Shown here piece after piece: positions 32,798 through 40,835 of a stretch of DNA of 63,261 nucleotides. Each line of letters opens with the position of its first letter. Positions within the stretch are counted from its first letter, which is position 1. Position numbers and translations under genes: made by a program. Source of the DNA: a bacterium BMS3Bbin10 (GTDB lineage: Bacteria > Pseudomonadota > Alphaproteobacteria > Rhizobiales > Methyloligellaceae); the NCBI GenBank assembly GCA_002897995.1, contig BDTT01000056.1:1-63261 (forward strand), read 5' to 3'. Below the pieces are notes generated by a model. That model saw nothing but the letters and a program-made list of their open reading frames with translations, searched no databases and was not told the DNA's origin.

Positions 32798-34069
32798 TCA
32801 GCCACTCTTGCGCGGTTCGCGCGTAAACAGGGTCAAAATAACCGCAAGTCCCGCGCAGGCCGGGAGAACCCATAGTGCATTTTCATAGGCTTCGGGTGAA
32901 TACAGCCGCCGCCCGGCCTCGAAACGGCCGTCCCAGTTGAGGTCCAGGAGCCACCCGATAAGCGGTTGCAGAACGGCGCCGGAGGTAATCACACCGATGT
33001 TGAGGAAAGCCATGGCGGAACCCGCCGTGTGAGCCTTGCTGTTTTCACGCACCATTGCAAAGGCGACCACCAGACCGGCGGAGAACGCGCCGTTGATGAA
33101 CAGCAACGCGTCGATCATCCACAGGGAAAGGTTCGAAATATTGAGAAGCAGGAAGATGGATATGAAGGCGCCTGTGGCGCTGACGACAAAGGGCATCTTC
33201 CGCCGCGCCAGATGATCGGAAATCCAGCCGATCAGGGGTGCTCCCAGGGCCCAGCCAAACAGCATCATGGACATTGAGGCGGCGGCGGCGGGGCGCGAGA
33301 GATCCCGGACTTCCATCAGATACGGCACGCCCCACAGCGCCCCGAATGCGAACAGCGAACCGACCGACGCGAAGCCGGCGGCGGCAATTATCCATGTCTG
33401 GCTCTGACGAAGGAGCTGACCGATGTCGCGAAACAGGTGGGGGGTTTCAACGGAACCTTGAGTTTCCGCCGTATCGGGATGGTCGCGAACGATGAGCCAT
33501 ACGGCGCAACCCAGCGCCAATGCAAAAACCGCCGTGCCGGTCATTGCACCGCGCCACCCGAAACTCTCGACAGCCCATGCCAGAGGCGCCTGGCCCGCAA
33601 TGCCGCCAACCGTACCCACCATCAGCGTCAGTCCGCTGAGCAGGGCGAAGCGGCGCTGTGGAAACCATACTGAAACGATCTTCAGCGTCGTGATGAAGCC
33701 GAACCCCGCGCCGAAACCGATAATCAGCCGGCCCAGCGAGGCGGCGGCGCTGCTTTCGGCGAATGCGAACAGCAAGCCGCCACAGCCGCAGATGAGAGCC
33801 GCGCTGGACAATAGGCGCCGGGGGCCCCAGCGGTCCGCGAGCACTCCCGTCGGCAACTGGGCAACGCCGTAGCCCCAGAAATACAGAGCCGAGAGGTTTC
33901 CAAGCGCGGCCGCCGAAAGACCCAGATCCTGCATCAGTTCGCCGACCATGACGCTCGGCGCGACTCTCTGGAAGAACGCGTGAAAGTAAAACAGCGCCCC
34001 CAGGCTCCAGGTGATCCAGGCGAGAACCAGACGCGTGCCCGGAACGCCAAGCCGTTCGCTTATGGTCAT
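32798..34069 (-). CDS. MFS transporter
   Basis: A 423-aa major facilitator with about twelve membrane helices. The loop 2-3 motif GVLADRWGPRRL (MFS signature) is near residue 75, and the symmetric loop 8-9 motif GWISDHLARRKMPF near residue 260. It lies convergent to the preceding operon and divergent from the following one, inside the C1 cluster. It may import a methylated compound, or export a demethylated product; the sequence does not decide. Confidence 0.88.
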   Translation of the reverse strand: MTISERLGVPGTRLVLAWITWSLGALFYFHAFFQRVAPSVMVGELMQDLGLSAAALGNLSALYFWGYGVAQLPTGVLADRWGPRRLLSSAALICGCGGLLFAFAESSAAASLGRLIIGFGAGFGFITTLKIVSVWFPQRRFALLSGLTLMVGTVGGIAGQAPLAWAVESFGWRGAMTGTAVFALALGCAVWLIVRDHPDTAETQGSVETPHLFRDIGQLLRQSQTWIIAAAGFASVGSLFAFGALWGVPYLMEVRDLSRPAAAASMSMMLFGWALGAPLIGWISDHLARRKMPFVVSATGAFISIFLLLNISNLSLWMIDALLFINGAFSAGLVVAFAMVRENSKAHTAGSAMAFLNIGVITSGAVLQPLIGWLLDLNWDGRFEAGRRLYSPEAYENALWVLPACAGLAVILTLFTREPRKSG

Positions 34070-34471
34070 TTAAACTGCCATTTTCTCGTTTGGGACGGCA
34101 TTGGATATTTGGCCTGCCATTCAGTCTCGGCCAGCTGGCGGCCGGGAACTTCCACGGTAAGAAGAATGCCAGGACCGGCGCGACCGGATTTAGGCTCATG
34201 ACCCCGATTCACATTGTCGGGATCATATACCCCAGGCTCCGGAAATCGAAGGTTTCAATTCATTTACGGGCGAGGTTCAGGACCCGTCATTGCGATTTCG
34301 CTCCGGGTCCACCTTGACGCATCATCGCTGATTTGCGAAGTTTCCAGCAGCCCCCGGCTAGGCATATTGTTGGCTGGGGACACATCCAATTGGGCTCTGT
34401 TCCTACGGCGATCATTCGCTCCAGCCCTTATCCCGATTTAATTTTACCGCATATTTTGGGGTGGGCCAGTT
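34070..34471. other. Intergenic region between MFS gene and activation-protein gene
   Basis: About 400 nt, with no gene that I can support. It must contain the divergent promoters of the MFS gene and of the 34472-38154 gene group. CCAGC near 34345 can pair with GCTGG near 34373 around a C-rich segment, but I find no confident riboswitch or promoter. Local AT-rich stretches (GATTTAATTTTACCGCATATTTT at 34433-34456, quoted core TTTAATTTTACCG) lie just before the start. Confidence 0.35.
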
Positions 34472-35233
34472 ATGATTTGCGCCGGTGATTCCCATTGTGA
34501 AAGCCAGGAACATTCAGTCGCTGCAAGGCTTCTGAGTGACGGCGGTTTCGTGTTTGAACCAGAAGCGATCGAGCTTCGGGCCGAACAGGTCCTGCGAATG
34601 CAGGGATACAAGGATCCGTCACGGGTTCATCCTGAAATCCCGTTGATCGCCGAAGCGATGACCGCCCTGGCGGCGAAGACGTTCGAACCGGCGGTTCATT
34701 TCAGGCGCGTGCTCCTGGAGGGCGTCCGCGGTGACGCCCTCATACTTGAAACGGGGTCCAGACTTCACAGCAAGGCGTTCGGAAAATACATATCCGAATG
34801 CGAAGAAGTCGCCGTGTTCGTCATGACCCTCGGGTCGGCCCTCGATGAAATCGAACGCGATTTGACCAGCTCGGGAAAGCTGGTGGAGGCTGTTTTTCTC
34901 GAAACCGCGGGCTGGCTGGGGATCGAACGGCTCACAAAACAGTTTTCCGCCTTTTTGGGTCGTGAGGTGGCGTCCGACGGGTTGCGGCCGGGCCGCAGAA
35001 TGTCCCCGGGTTACGCCTTCCGCGTGGAGGGCGCCAGATGTGAATGGCCCCTGGAAGACCAGAAACGGATCTTCGATCTTTTCGACAGGAAGAAACTTGC
35101 GGTAACTCTGCTGGACAGTTGCGCCATGTCTCCCAAAATGTCGCGGTCCGGCCTGTACGGGCTGTTGCGAGAAACCGAACCCGGGCGGCAGTCCCGGTCT
35201 ACTGCGAACAACAATCGGCAAGCACCTGCATAA
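34472..35233 (+). CDS. Methionine-synthase-activation-domain-like protein
   Basis: A 253-aa protein resembling the reactivation (AdoMet-binding) domain of cobalamin-dependent methionine synthase. Helical N-terminus; then VFVMTLGSALDEIER, GWLGIERLTKQF, the RRMSPGY motif (compare RxxPGY AdoMet loop) and a terminal LLDSCAMSPKMSRSGLYGL, equivalent to the 'MxPxxSVSG' segment. Such stand-alone proteins accompany corrinoid methyltransferases and may help remethylate oxidised cobalamin or act as a chaperone. The methyl-THF methyltransferase gene follows after 18 nt. Confidence 0.72.
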   Translation: MICAGDSHCESQEHSVAARLLSDGGFVFEPEAIELRAEQVLRMQGYKDPSRVHPEIPLIAEAMTALAAKTFEPAVHFRRVLLEGVRGDALILETGSRLHSKAFGKYISECEEVAVFVMTLGSALDEIERDLTSSGKLVEAVFLETAGWLGIERLTKQFSAFLGREVASDGLRPGRRMSPGYAFRVEGARCEWPLEDQKRIFDLFDRKKLAVTLLDSCAMSPKMSRSGLYGLLRETEPGRQSRSTANNNRQAPA

Positions 35234-35251
35234 CTGGAAGCGAGAACAAAA

Positions 35252-36214
35252 ATGAGCGACAAAGTTCTGGAAATCATTGGTGAAAATTTCAACACGACGC
35301 GCCGGGTGAAGGCGACCAGTCCGCGCATTGTCCAGGAGGACGGCAAAGCGGCCCTTGTCTATAAGGATCTGGACGGGTCGAAGCGTTTCCTCGATGTCAG
35401 CGCACTCTATCCCAGCGACCCGGCCGAACTCAGGAAAACCCAGATTACGCATGTCGCCCAGGCGATGCGGGACAAGGATCTTGATTACATTGGCTGGATC
35501 ATCCGCGCCCAGGTCGAAGTCGGCGCGACCATTATCGATATCTGCATCGATGAAATTTCCGTCGATCCGGACGAGCGCAACGAATGGATGCAATGGATTA
35601 TTCCGGTCGCCCAGGACATCACCGATCTGACGCTGGCGGTCGATTCATCGGACCCCAACACCATCGTCGCGGGCCTTGAGGTCTATGACAAATCGAAGAG
35701 CCGGCCCGCCATCAATTCGGTAAACCTCGAAGAGGGGCGCGGGCGGTTGATCGATCTGGCGAAGGAGCATGACGCGCTTCTTTTCGCCAATGCCAGCGGC
35801 CGGGACTCCATGCCCGCGAACGCCGAGGAGCGGGTCGCCAATCTGCAGCAGATCATGGCCATGATGGATAAGGTCGGCATTCCCATAGGGGATCGCTATC
35901 TGGACCCCCTCGCCTTTCCCATCGGCGCGGGTTCCGATTTCTCCAAGCACTATCTCGATGCGGTGCGCATGATCCGCGAAGAATTTCCGCAAGTCCATAT
36001 TTTCGGCGGGCATTCCAATACCTCCTTCGGATTGCCCAGGCGCCGGGTGATAAACAACGCATTCATCATCCAGTCCATTATTGCCGGTTGCGATACGCTG
36101 ATGATTGATCCGGTTCTCAACCCTCCCCGGAGCTTCATCGAATTCAAGTTGGCCAACGAGGCGCTTATGGGACGCGATGAAATGTGCATGAATTACATTA
36201 CGCATCTTCGCTGA
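35252..36214 (+). CDS. Methyl-THF:corrinoid methyltransferase (AcsE/CmuB/MtrH-like)
   Basis: A 320-aa dihydropteroate-synthase-fold TIM barrel of the MeTr family. Recognisable motifs are IIGENFNTTRRV, DICIDEIS, LAVDSSDPNTIVAGLE, NSVNLEEGR and GHSNTSFGLPRRRVIN, the pterin and corrinoid contacts. In methylotrophic clusters (CmuB) it moves the methyl from the corrinoid protein to tetrahydrofolate. It is therefore the predicted acceptor step for the fusion protein at 24977. Co-oriented with the activation-like gene upstream and the RACo gene downstream. Confidence 0.9.
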   Translation: MSDKVLEIIGENFNTTRRVKATSPRIVQEDGKAALVYKDLDGSKRFLDVSALYPSDPAELRKTQITHVAQAMRDKDLDYIGWIIRAQVEVGATIIDICIDEISVDPDERNEWMQWIIPVAQDITDLTLAVDSSDPNTIVAGLEVYDKSKSRPAINSVNLEEGRGRLIDLAKEHDALLFANASGRDSMPANAEERVANLQQIMAMMDKVGIPIGDRYLDPLAFPIGAGSDFSKHYLDAVRMIREEFPQVHIFGGHSNTSFGLPRRRVINNAFIIQSIIAGCDTLMIDPVLNPPRSFIEFKLANEALMGRDEMCMNYITHLR

Positions 36215-36276
36215 TCGCAGAAACGCGATAGTTTTGGCCGAACTGAAGCAATTTTTTCCCTTGTGGGTCCACCCAG

Positions 36277-38154
36277 ATGTCTCAGACGGTCAAAGTATCC
36301 TTTCGCGGCCCGGGGAGGGACGGCGCCAAACGGAGCATTGACGTCCCGGCCGGCACTCCGATTCTGGACGCCGCCCTGCGGGCCGGGGTCGATATAGAGT
36401 CCACCTGCGGCCGGCGCGGCAAATGCCGGAGTTGCCGGGTGAAGGTCCTGAGCGGCGACATCCCGCCGGCGACGCTCCAGGATACGATCCAGCTCGGACA
36501 TGACGCGGTGCATGAGCGCTTCCGGCTGTCCTGCCAAACGAACGCGATCGCCGACTGCGCGATCCTGCCGGCCCCGCCCAAAACGGAAGCGGGCCACCAG
36601 ATCCTTTTGGCCGGGGAAAGCGACGCGCTGACGGGCGGGCTGCTCGATTCCGGCGTCGCCAAACATCTGGTGCGGGCCGAAGCCCCGATGGATGAAAACC
36701 ACCAGACTTCCGATCTGGAGGAACTCGTCGCCGGGATCGACGGCGGAGATAATCTGACGCCATCGCTGGATGTGCTGCGCGCCGTGCCGGAGGTTCTGCG
36801 CAAGGGTAAGGACGGGACCACGCTGACGACTTTCCTCGGCCGGATCGTCGATATCGAAGCCGGCGACACCCGGGACCGAATGTATGGCATGGCCTTCGAC
36901 ATCGGCACCACCAGCATCGTTGGAAGCCTGGTCGATCTCGGCAGCGGCGAACAACTGACCGCGGTTGGCGGGATCAACCCCCAGGCCACCTATGGCGGCG
37001 ATCTCATGTCGCGTATTTCCTTCGCCCAGTTCGACGCCAGAAAACTGGCGACCCTGCGCGGCCGGGTCCTCAACGCGATCAATGATTTTATCGCCGAGGC
37101 CTGTGACAAGGCCGGCGTATCGCCGGACCATGTCTACAAGATCGTCATCGTCGGAAATACCTGCATGCACCATATCTTTCTCGGCATCGACACCAGCTAT
37201 GTGGGGCTTGCGCCCTATGCCCCTGTGGTGCGCGAGGCGATTGTCGTTCCCGCCCGGGACGTACCGTTGAAACGGGCCTCCAGGGCCCATGTGTGCCTGC
37301 TTCCGATCATCGCCGGTTTTGTCGGCGCGGACACCATTGCGGCGGTCCTGGCGACCCGGATTTACGAAAGCGAAGAGACCCGCGTGATGGTCGATATCGG
37401 GACCAATGGCGAAGTGGTGATGGGCGGCAGGGACCGGCTCATGGCGTGTTCCGCCCCGGCGGGCCCGGCTTTGGAAGGGGGGCAGATAGAGCACGGCATG
37501 CGCGCGGCGATCGGCGCCGTTGAAGGCGTGACGATTGACGGCGATGTCGAATGCAAGGTCGTTGGAGACGCTCGCGCCGTCGGAATCTGCGGGTCCGGAT
37601 TGATAGATGCCGCCGCCAAGATGCTGGATGCCGGATTAATGAACCCGGCTGGCCGCCTCCGGCACGAGGATATGGAGGAACTGCCCGAAGCCATTCGCAA
37701 GCGATTTGTCAAAGGGTCCGGCTGGCGCGGCTTCTGTATCGTGCCGGCGGCGGAGGCGGGAGGCGGCCATGACATTGTTCTCACCCAGATGGACATCCGG
37801 CAGCTGCAATTGGCGAAGGGCGCCATTTATTCCGGGGTGCTGATGTTGCAGAATATCATGAAGGTCGCGGACGGCGACATCGCCGAACTCATGCTGGCGG
37901 GCGCTTTCGGAAATTACGTCAGCACGCGGAGCGCCGTTCGCATCAGACTGCTGCCGCCCCTGCCCCTCGACAAGATTACCTATGTCGGCAATGCCGCCCA
38001 CCTCGGCGCTGAATTGGCGCTTTTGTCCGAGACCGAGCGCAACCGCGCTTGCGACATCGCGGGACGAATCGAGCATGTCGCCCTGGCGACCCGGCAGGAA
38101 TTTCAGGATCTGTTTGTCGATGCCTGTAATTTCAGCGAACCCGATTCCGTCTAA
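36277..38154 (+). CDS. RACo-type reductive activator of corrinoid proteins (DUF4445)
   Basis: A 625-aa cytoplasmic protein. An N-terminal [2Fe-2S] ferredoxin domain (about residues 4-100) has ligands Cys44, Cys50, Cys53 and Cys86. A linker domain and an ASKHA-type ATPase part follow (about 205-610), with AFDIGTTSIVGSLVD, MVDIGTNGEVVMG, ICGSGLIDA, LMLAGAFGNYV and VGNAAHLGA. RACo proteins use ATP and an electron donor to return inactive cob(II)alamin to cob(I)alamin. It completes the set needed for a corrinoid methyl-transfer pathway. The last gene of this group; a repeat element follows. Confidence 0.92.
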   Translation: MSQTVKVSFRGPGRDGAKRSIDVPAGTPILDAALRAGVDIESTCGRRGKCRSCRVKVLSGDIPPATLQDTIQLGHDAVHERFRLSCQTNAIADCAILPAPPKTEAGHQILLAGESDALTGGLLDSGVAKHLVRAEAPMDENHQTSDLEELVAGIDGGDNLTPSLDVLRAVPEVLRKGKDGTTLTTFLGRIVDIEAGDTRDRMYGMAFDIGTTSIVGSLVDLGSGEQLTAVGGINPQATYGGDLMSRISFAQFDARKLATLRGRVLNAINDFIAEACDKAGVSPDHVYKIVIVGNTCMHHIFLGIDTSYVGLAPYAPVVREAIVVPARDVPLKRASRAHVCLLPIIAGFVGADTIAAVLATRIYESEETRVMVDIGTNGEVVMGGRDRLMACSAPAGPALEGGQIEHGMRAAIGAVEGVTIDGDVECKVVGDARAVGICGSGLIDAAAKMLDAGLMNPAGRLRHEDMEELPEAIRKRFVKGSGWRGFCIVPAAEAGGGHDIVLTQMDIRQLQLAKGAIYSGVLMLQNIMKVADGDIAELMLAGAFGNYVSTRSAVRIRLLPPLPLDKITYVGNAAHLGAELALLSETERNRACDIAGRIEHVALATRQEFQDLFVDACNFSEPDSV

Positions 38155-38254
38155 TTCCGGCGAAACCGGGCACTTTGATTTTCTCGCGAGCGGGTGGCCG
38201 GGAATATTTGAAGAAACGCCCTATACCAAGCGTCATTGATACTGACTCATAGCC
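38155..38254. repeat. Operon-end repeat, copy 2
   Basis: Bases 38188-38220 read GAGCGGGTGGCCGGGAATAT and continue to an AAACGCC end, matching 32724-32757 with few changes. Both copies lie downstream of the last gene of a methyl-transfer gene group (34 nt here, 108 nt there). This shared 3' element could be a transcript end or a dispersed repeat. Confidence 0.6.
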
Positions 38255-38400
38255 GATGCTTCGAGACGCGCCCTTACGGGCGCTCCTCAGCATGAGGTAT
38301 GTATTCCGTTTTTCTGTCACAAACCTCATCCTGAGGAGGCGCGTCAGCGCCGTCTCGAAGCCTCATCCTGAGGAGGCGCGTCAGCGCCGTCTCGAAGGAT
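38255..38400. repeat. REP-like palindromic repeats, one inverted plus two tandem 37-bp units
   Basis: An exact 37-bp unit CCTCATCCTGAGGAGGCGCG (first 20 bases) is present twice in tandem at 38324-38360 and 38361-38397. An inverted relative (CTTCGAGACGCGCC, then CCTCAGCATGAGG) is at 38260-38297. Each unit contains CCTCATCCTGAGG-type dyads and GCGTCAGCGC. It belongs to the 'CTTCGAGACGCGC...CCTCAGGATGAGG' class of dispersed elements common in alphaproteobacteria. The surrounding 346-nt gap carries no gene. Confidence 0.88.
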
Positions 38401-38500
38401 GTGCGGATCGGTCAATGCTAACGACCCCTCGTATTACTGGAGCGGGGTCACCATGAATGGATCATGCTCCACGGGCCGGGCCTGGAGAGTTCCGGGGCAT

Positions 38501-39133
38501 TTATTGTGAAGCCGGTGTCGCCTCGAGGAACAGCGAGACCGCCGCCCGGATCAGCTTACGGTCAATCGCTCTGCTGATTGATTTTCCCGGCGGGCCGCTT
38601 AACGGTGCAACAGTTCCAAAGAGGGCGTCGAATCGCTGGATTCCGGTCGCCAGGTTCAGAAACAGCCGCGCGGCTTGTTGCGGGTCACCGCATTCCAGAA
38701 TCCTGCGGTTGTTCAGGTCCTCAAAATAGGCGGCAATTTTCGTCACGGACCGGCCGACGATTTCTTCGGCGAGCAATACGGCCAGTTCGGGAAAACGTTT
38801 TTGCTCGGAAATGACCACCTGCTGCAACTGAACGGCGACCGTCCAGGTGCACAGCTCGCAAAAGCGCGCAGCGAAACGCTCCAGTTCGTCCGCGGGTTTA
38901 CCCTCTGCATCGAGATCCGGCAGTTTGGAAAAAAACAACTCAATGCTTTTCTCCACCACGGTTCGAAAGAGTTCTTCCTTGTTGGAGAAATGGTTGTAGA
39001 GGGTTCGCTTGGTCGTTCCCGCATGCGCAGCCACTTCGTCCATGCTGGTCCCGTCGAATCCACGTTCAAGGAATACCTTCTTCGCCGCCATGACAATGGC
39101 CTCCGGTTTCGAAAGCTTTGGGAGATCGCGCAT
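38501..39133 (-). CDS. TetR/AcrR family transcriptional regulator
   Basis: A 210-aa repressor. The N-terminal helix-turn-helix (about residues 10-57) reads AIVMAAKKVFLERGFDGTSM then AGTTKRTLYNHFSNKEEL, the TetR signature. The all-helical ligand domain follows. It is divergently transcribed from the PmtA-like methyltransferase gene, with a palindrome over that gene's predicted -10, so it probably represses that gene and perhaps itself. The inducer is unknown. Confidence 0.9.
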   Translation of the reverse strand: MRDLPKLSKPEAIVMAAKKVFLERGFDGTSMDEVAAHAGTTKRTLYNHFSNKEELFRTVVEKSIELFFSKLPDLDAEGKPADELERFAARFCELCTWTVAVQLQQVVISEQKRFPELAVLLAEEIVGRSVTKIAAYFEDLNNRRILECGDPQQAARLFLNLATGIQRFDALFGTVAPLSGPPGKSISRAIDRKLIRAAVSLFLEATPASQ

Positions 39134-39207
39134 TCGTTAGACCTTTTCGATCCCCTTCGTGGTACACCTTCATTCATTCTAGCTGGAAGCACGCCTCGCG
39201 CGATCTT

Positions 39208-39236
39208 TTGACGGGGCGAATAAAATACACTATACC
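39208..39236 (+). promoter_or_regulatory. Predicted sigma-70 promoter of the PmtA-like gene
   Basis: TTGACG (39208-39213), a 17-nt spacer, then TATACC (39231-39236). The gene starts at 39270, about 27 nt after the predicted transcription start. Spacing and both hexamers fit, and the -10 overlaps the palindrome at 39229-39243. Confidence 0.65.
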
Positions 39237-39243
39237 GTATAGT
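39229..39243. promoter_or_regulatory. Predicted TetR operator
   Basis: ACTATA-CCG-TATAGT is a perfect 6+6 palindrome overlapping the -10 element of the rightward promoter in the TetR/PmtA-like intergenic region. It is followed by GTATACTG, which adds a partial repeat of the half site. Position argues for repression by the adjacent TetR protein. Confidence 0.6.
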
Positions 39244-39269
39244 ATACTGTTGGGAACAGGGATTGAATA

Positions 39270-39935
39270 ATGATACGGCCCGACCGCAATGATGAAACGC
39301 CCGACAAAAAAATATTCCCTGGCCACACGTTAGAAAGTCTCGAAATGCGTCAACCCGATGATACGTCCCCGAATGATTACAGAGTTTTTTTTCGGGCGTG
39401 GCTCTCCAAACCGTTACGCACCGGCGCGAGCGTTCCCAGTTCCCGCGCTCTTTCCGAAGCGATGGCCGCCGCGGCAGCGCCGGCGCCTTCGGCAAAGATT
39501 GTGGAGCTCGGCCCGGGAACAGGCACGGTAACGCAGGCGCTGCTGGACGCCGGCGTCAGAGAAGAAAATCTCACGCTGATCGAATTGAACGACGAATTTC
39601 GCGACCTGCTGAAGAAGCGGTTTCCGCGCGCGGAAATCCTCGCCGAGGATGCCTTCTCGGCGATAACGCGGCTCATGCAAACCAAAGAGCGCGATGTTTC
39701 CGCCGTGGTCTCCAGTCTTCCGCTCACCCTCTATCCGAAAGAAAAGCGGATTAGACTGCGTGATGAGGCGTTGCGATTGACCGGCCCTAACGGCCGGCTC
39801 GTGCAATTCACGTATAGCCCGATTTCACCCATGCCGCATGACCCGGCCGTCATTGCCCATTGCTCGCGGCGAATTTGGACCAACCTGCCGCCGGCCGCTG
39901 TCTGGTGCTATCGGGCGCGTCTCGACACGCCATAA
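39270..39935 (+). CDS. PmtA-like SAM-dependent phospholipid N-methyltransferase
   Basis: A 221-aa class I SAM methyltransferase. The SAM-binding motif is KIVELGPGTGTVTQALL (about residue 75), motif II is LTLIELNDEF, and the later SSLPLTLYPKEKR block plus the C-terminal NLPPAAVWCYR ending are typical of PmtA-like phosphatidylethanolamine N-methyltransferases. The first 30 residues are polar and possibly a shorter start (Met26) is used. Expression appears controlled by the divergent TetR gene. Lipid substrate is inferred from the family. Confidence 0.75.
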   Translation: MIRPDRNDETPDKKIFPGHTLESLEMRQPDDTSPNDYRVFFRAWLSKPLRTGASVPSSRALSEAMAAAAAPAPSAKIVELGPGTGTVTQALLDAGVREENLTLIELNDEFRDLLKKRFPRAEILAEDAFSAITRLMQTKERDVSAVVSSLPLTLYPKEKRIRLRDEALRLTGPNGRLVQFTYSPISPMPHDPAVIAHCSRRIWTNLPPAAVWCYRARLDTP

Positions 39936-39996
39936 CAACTCGCGGCGTGAATTATATCCTTGTGTCGCTCGCGCCGGTGTTCGCGCGGTTCGCCGC

Positions 39997-40572
39997 CTAT
40001 CTGGTCGTGCCGGGAGGCTTTGACGAATTATCGTCGCTGCCGACGCCGGAAGTGGAGTTACTGCTTGCGCCAAGTCCGGATTTTATTTTCGAGCCGGTTT
40101 TGGCGTCTGCCAGCGGGTCGTCCGAGCGGCGCGATTTCCCCTCGAAATAGGATCCCTGTTCGATCGCCAGAGACTGGTGAAAAATGTCACCCTCCACATG
40201 CGAGGTCGATTGCAGTGTCACGCGCTGTCCGCGAACCGTTCCCACGACCCGGCCACGCACGATAACGTCATCCGCGACGACTCCGCCTTCAATCAGAGCC
40301 TTGTCGCCGATCACAAGGGAGGCGCAGTGAATGTCGCCCTTGATCTCTCCCTCGACCTGTACCTCACCTTTCGAAACTACATTACCCTCGACTGAAAGGT
40401 CTTCTCCAATGACTGATGGGGCCATTTGGCTTGATCCTTTGAGTGGCGTGGAAAATCTTGCAGGGGAGAGCGAAGGCGAAGCAGGCGAATCAACCTTTGC
40501 GACGGGTTCCGGGGTGGAGGCCTCAACCGTCTTCGGTTTTTCCAAGGTTCGGTTTGGTTTCCTGGTGAACAT
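39997..40572 (-). CDS. Bactofilin family cytoskeletal protein
   Basis: A 191-aa bactofilin. The polymer-forming beta-helix core (about residues 52-140) has the regular hydrophobic/Gly pattern SVIGEDLSVEGNVVSKGEV, VQVEGEIKGDIHC, KALIEGGVVADDVIVRGRVVG and THVEGDIFHQSLAIEQGSYF. Disordered Pro/Ser-rich and Ser/Gly-rich tails flank it. Bactofilins form nucleotide-independent filaments that localise envelope-modifying enzymes. It is convergent with the PmtA-like gene. Confidence 0.92.
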   Translation of the reverse strand: MFTRKPNRTLEKPKTVEASTPEPVAKVDSPASPSLSPARFSTPLKGSSQMAPSVIGEDLSVEGNVVSKGEVQVEGEIKGDIHCASLVIGDKALIEGGVVADDVIVRGRVVGTVRGQRVTLQSTSHVEGDIFHQSLAIEQGSYFEGKSRRSDDPLADAKTGSKIKSGLGASSNSTSGVGSDDNSSKPPGTTR

Positions 40573-40835
40573 TGAGTAATTCCTTCAACCTGCGCCATGC
40601 CATTCAGCTATTGCCTCGGACGGCGCCGTATCGGCAGATACAACTCAAACGGCAAATAGCTGAAAGCCTGCGGCCAAGCTGCGATAAACAATCAGGCCTG
40701 ATACTCCGAATTTCCCCCATCGGCATTCCTGCCGGTGGCCGAAAGGATACTGTGTCGGCTGGGCAATGTCATGGAGATTCTGAGGTGGGTTTTCCTGGTT
40801 AAGCCGCTGGCCGGCCGAGGGAAATGGCCGGTCTG
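40573..40835. other. Intergenic region between bactofilin and peroxiredoxin genes
   Basis: Non-coding as far as visible. An imperfect inverted repeat, CAGCTATTGCC (40605-40615) with GGCAAATAGCTG (40651-40662), brackets a GC-rich 35-nt loop about 35 nt upstream of the bactofilin start, on its 5' side. It may be part of the bactofilin leader. Confidence 0.35.

Noticed and set aside
34070-34471. Cobalamin riboswitch or other leader before the activation-like gene
   Set aside because: A short GGGTGGGCCAGT stretch is present, but there is no matching conserved core or stem set, so I do not call it.
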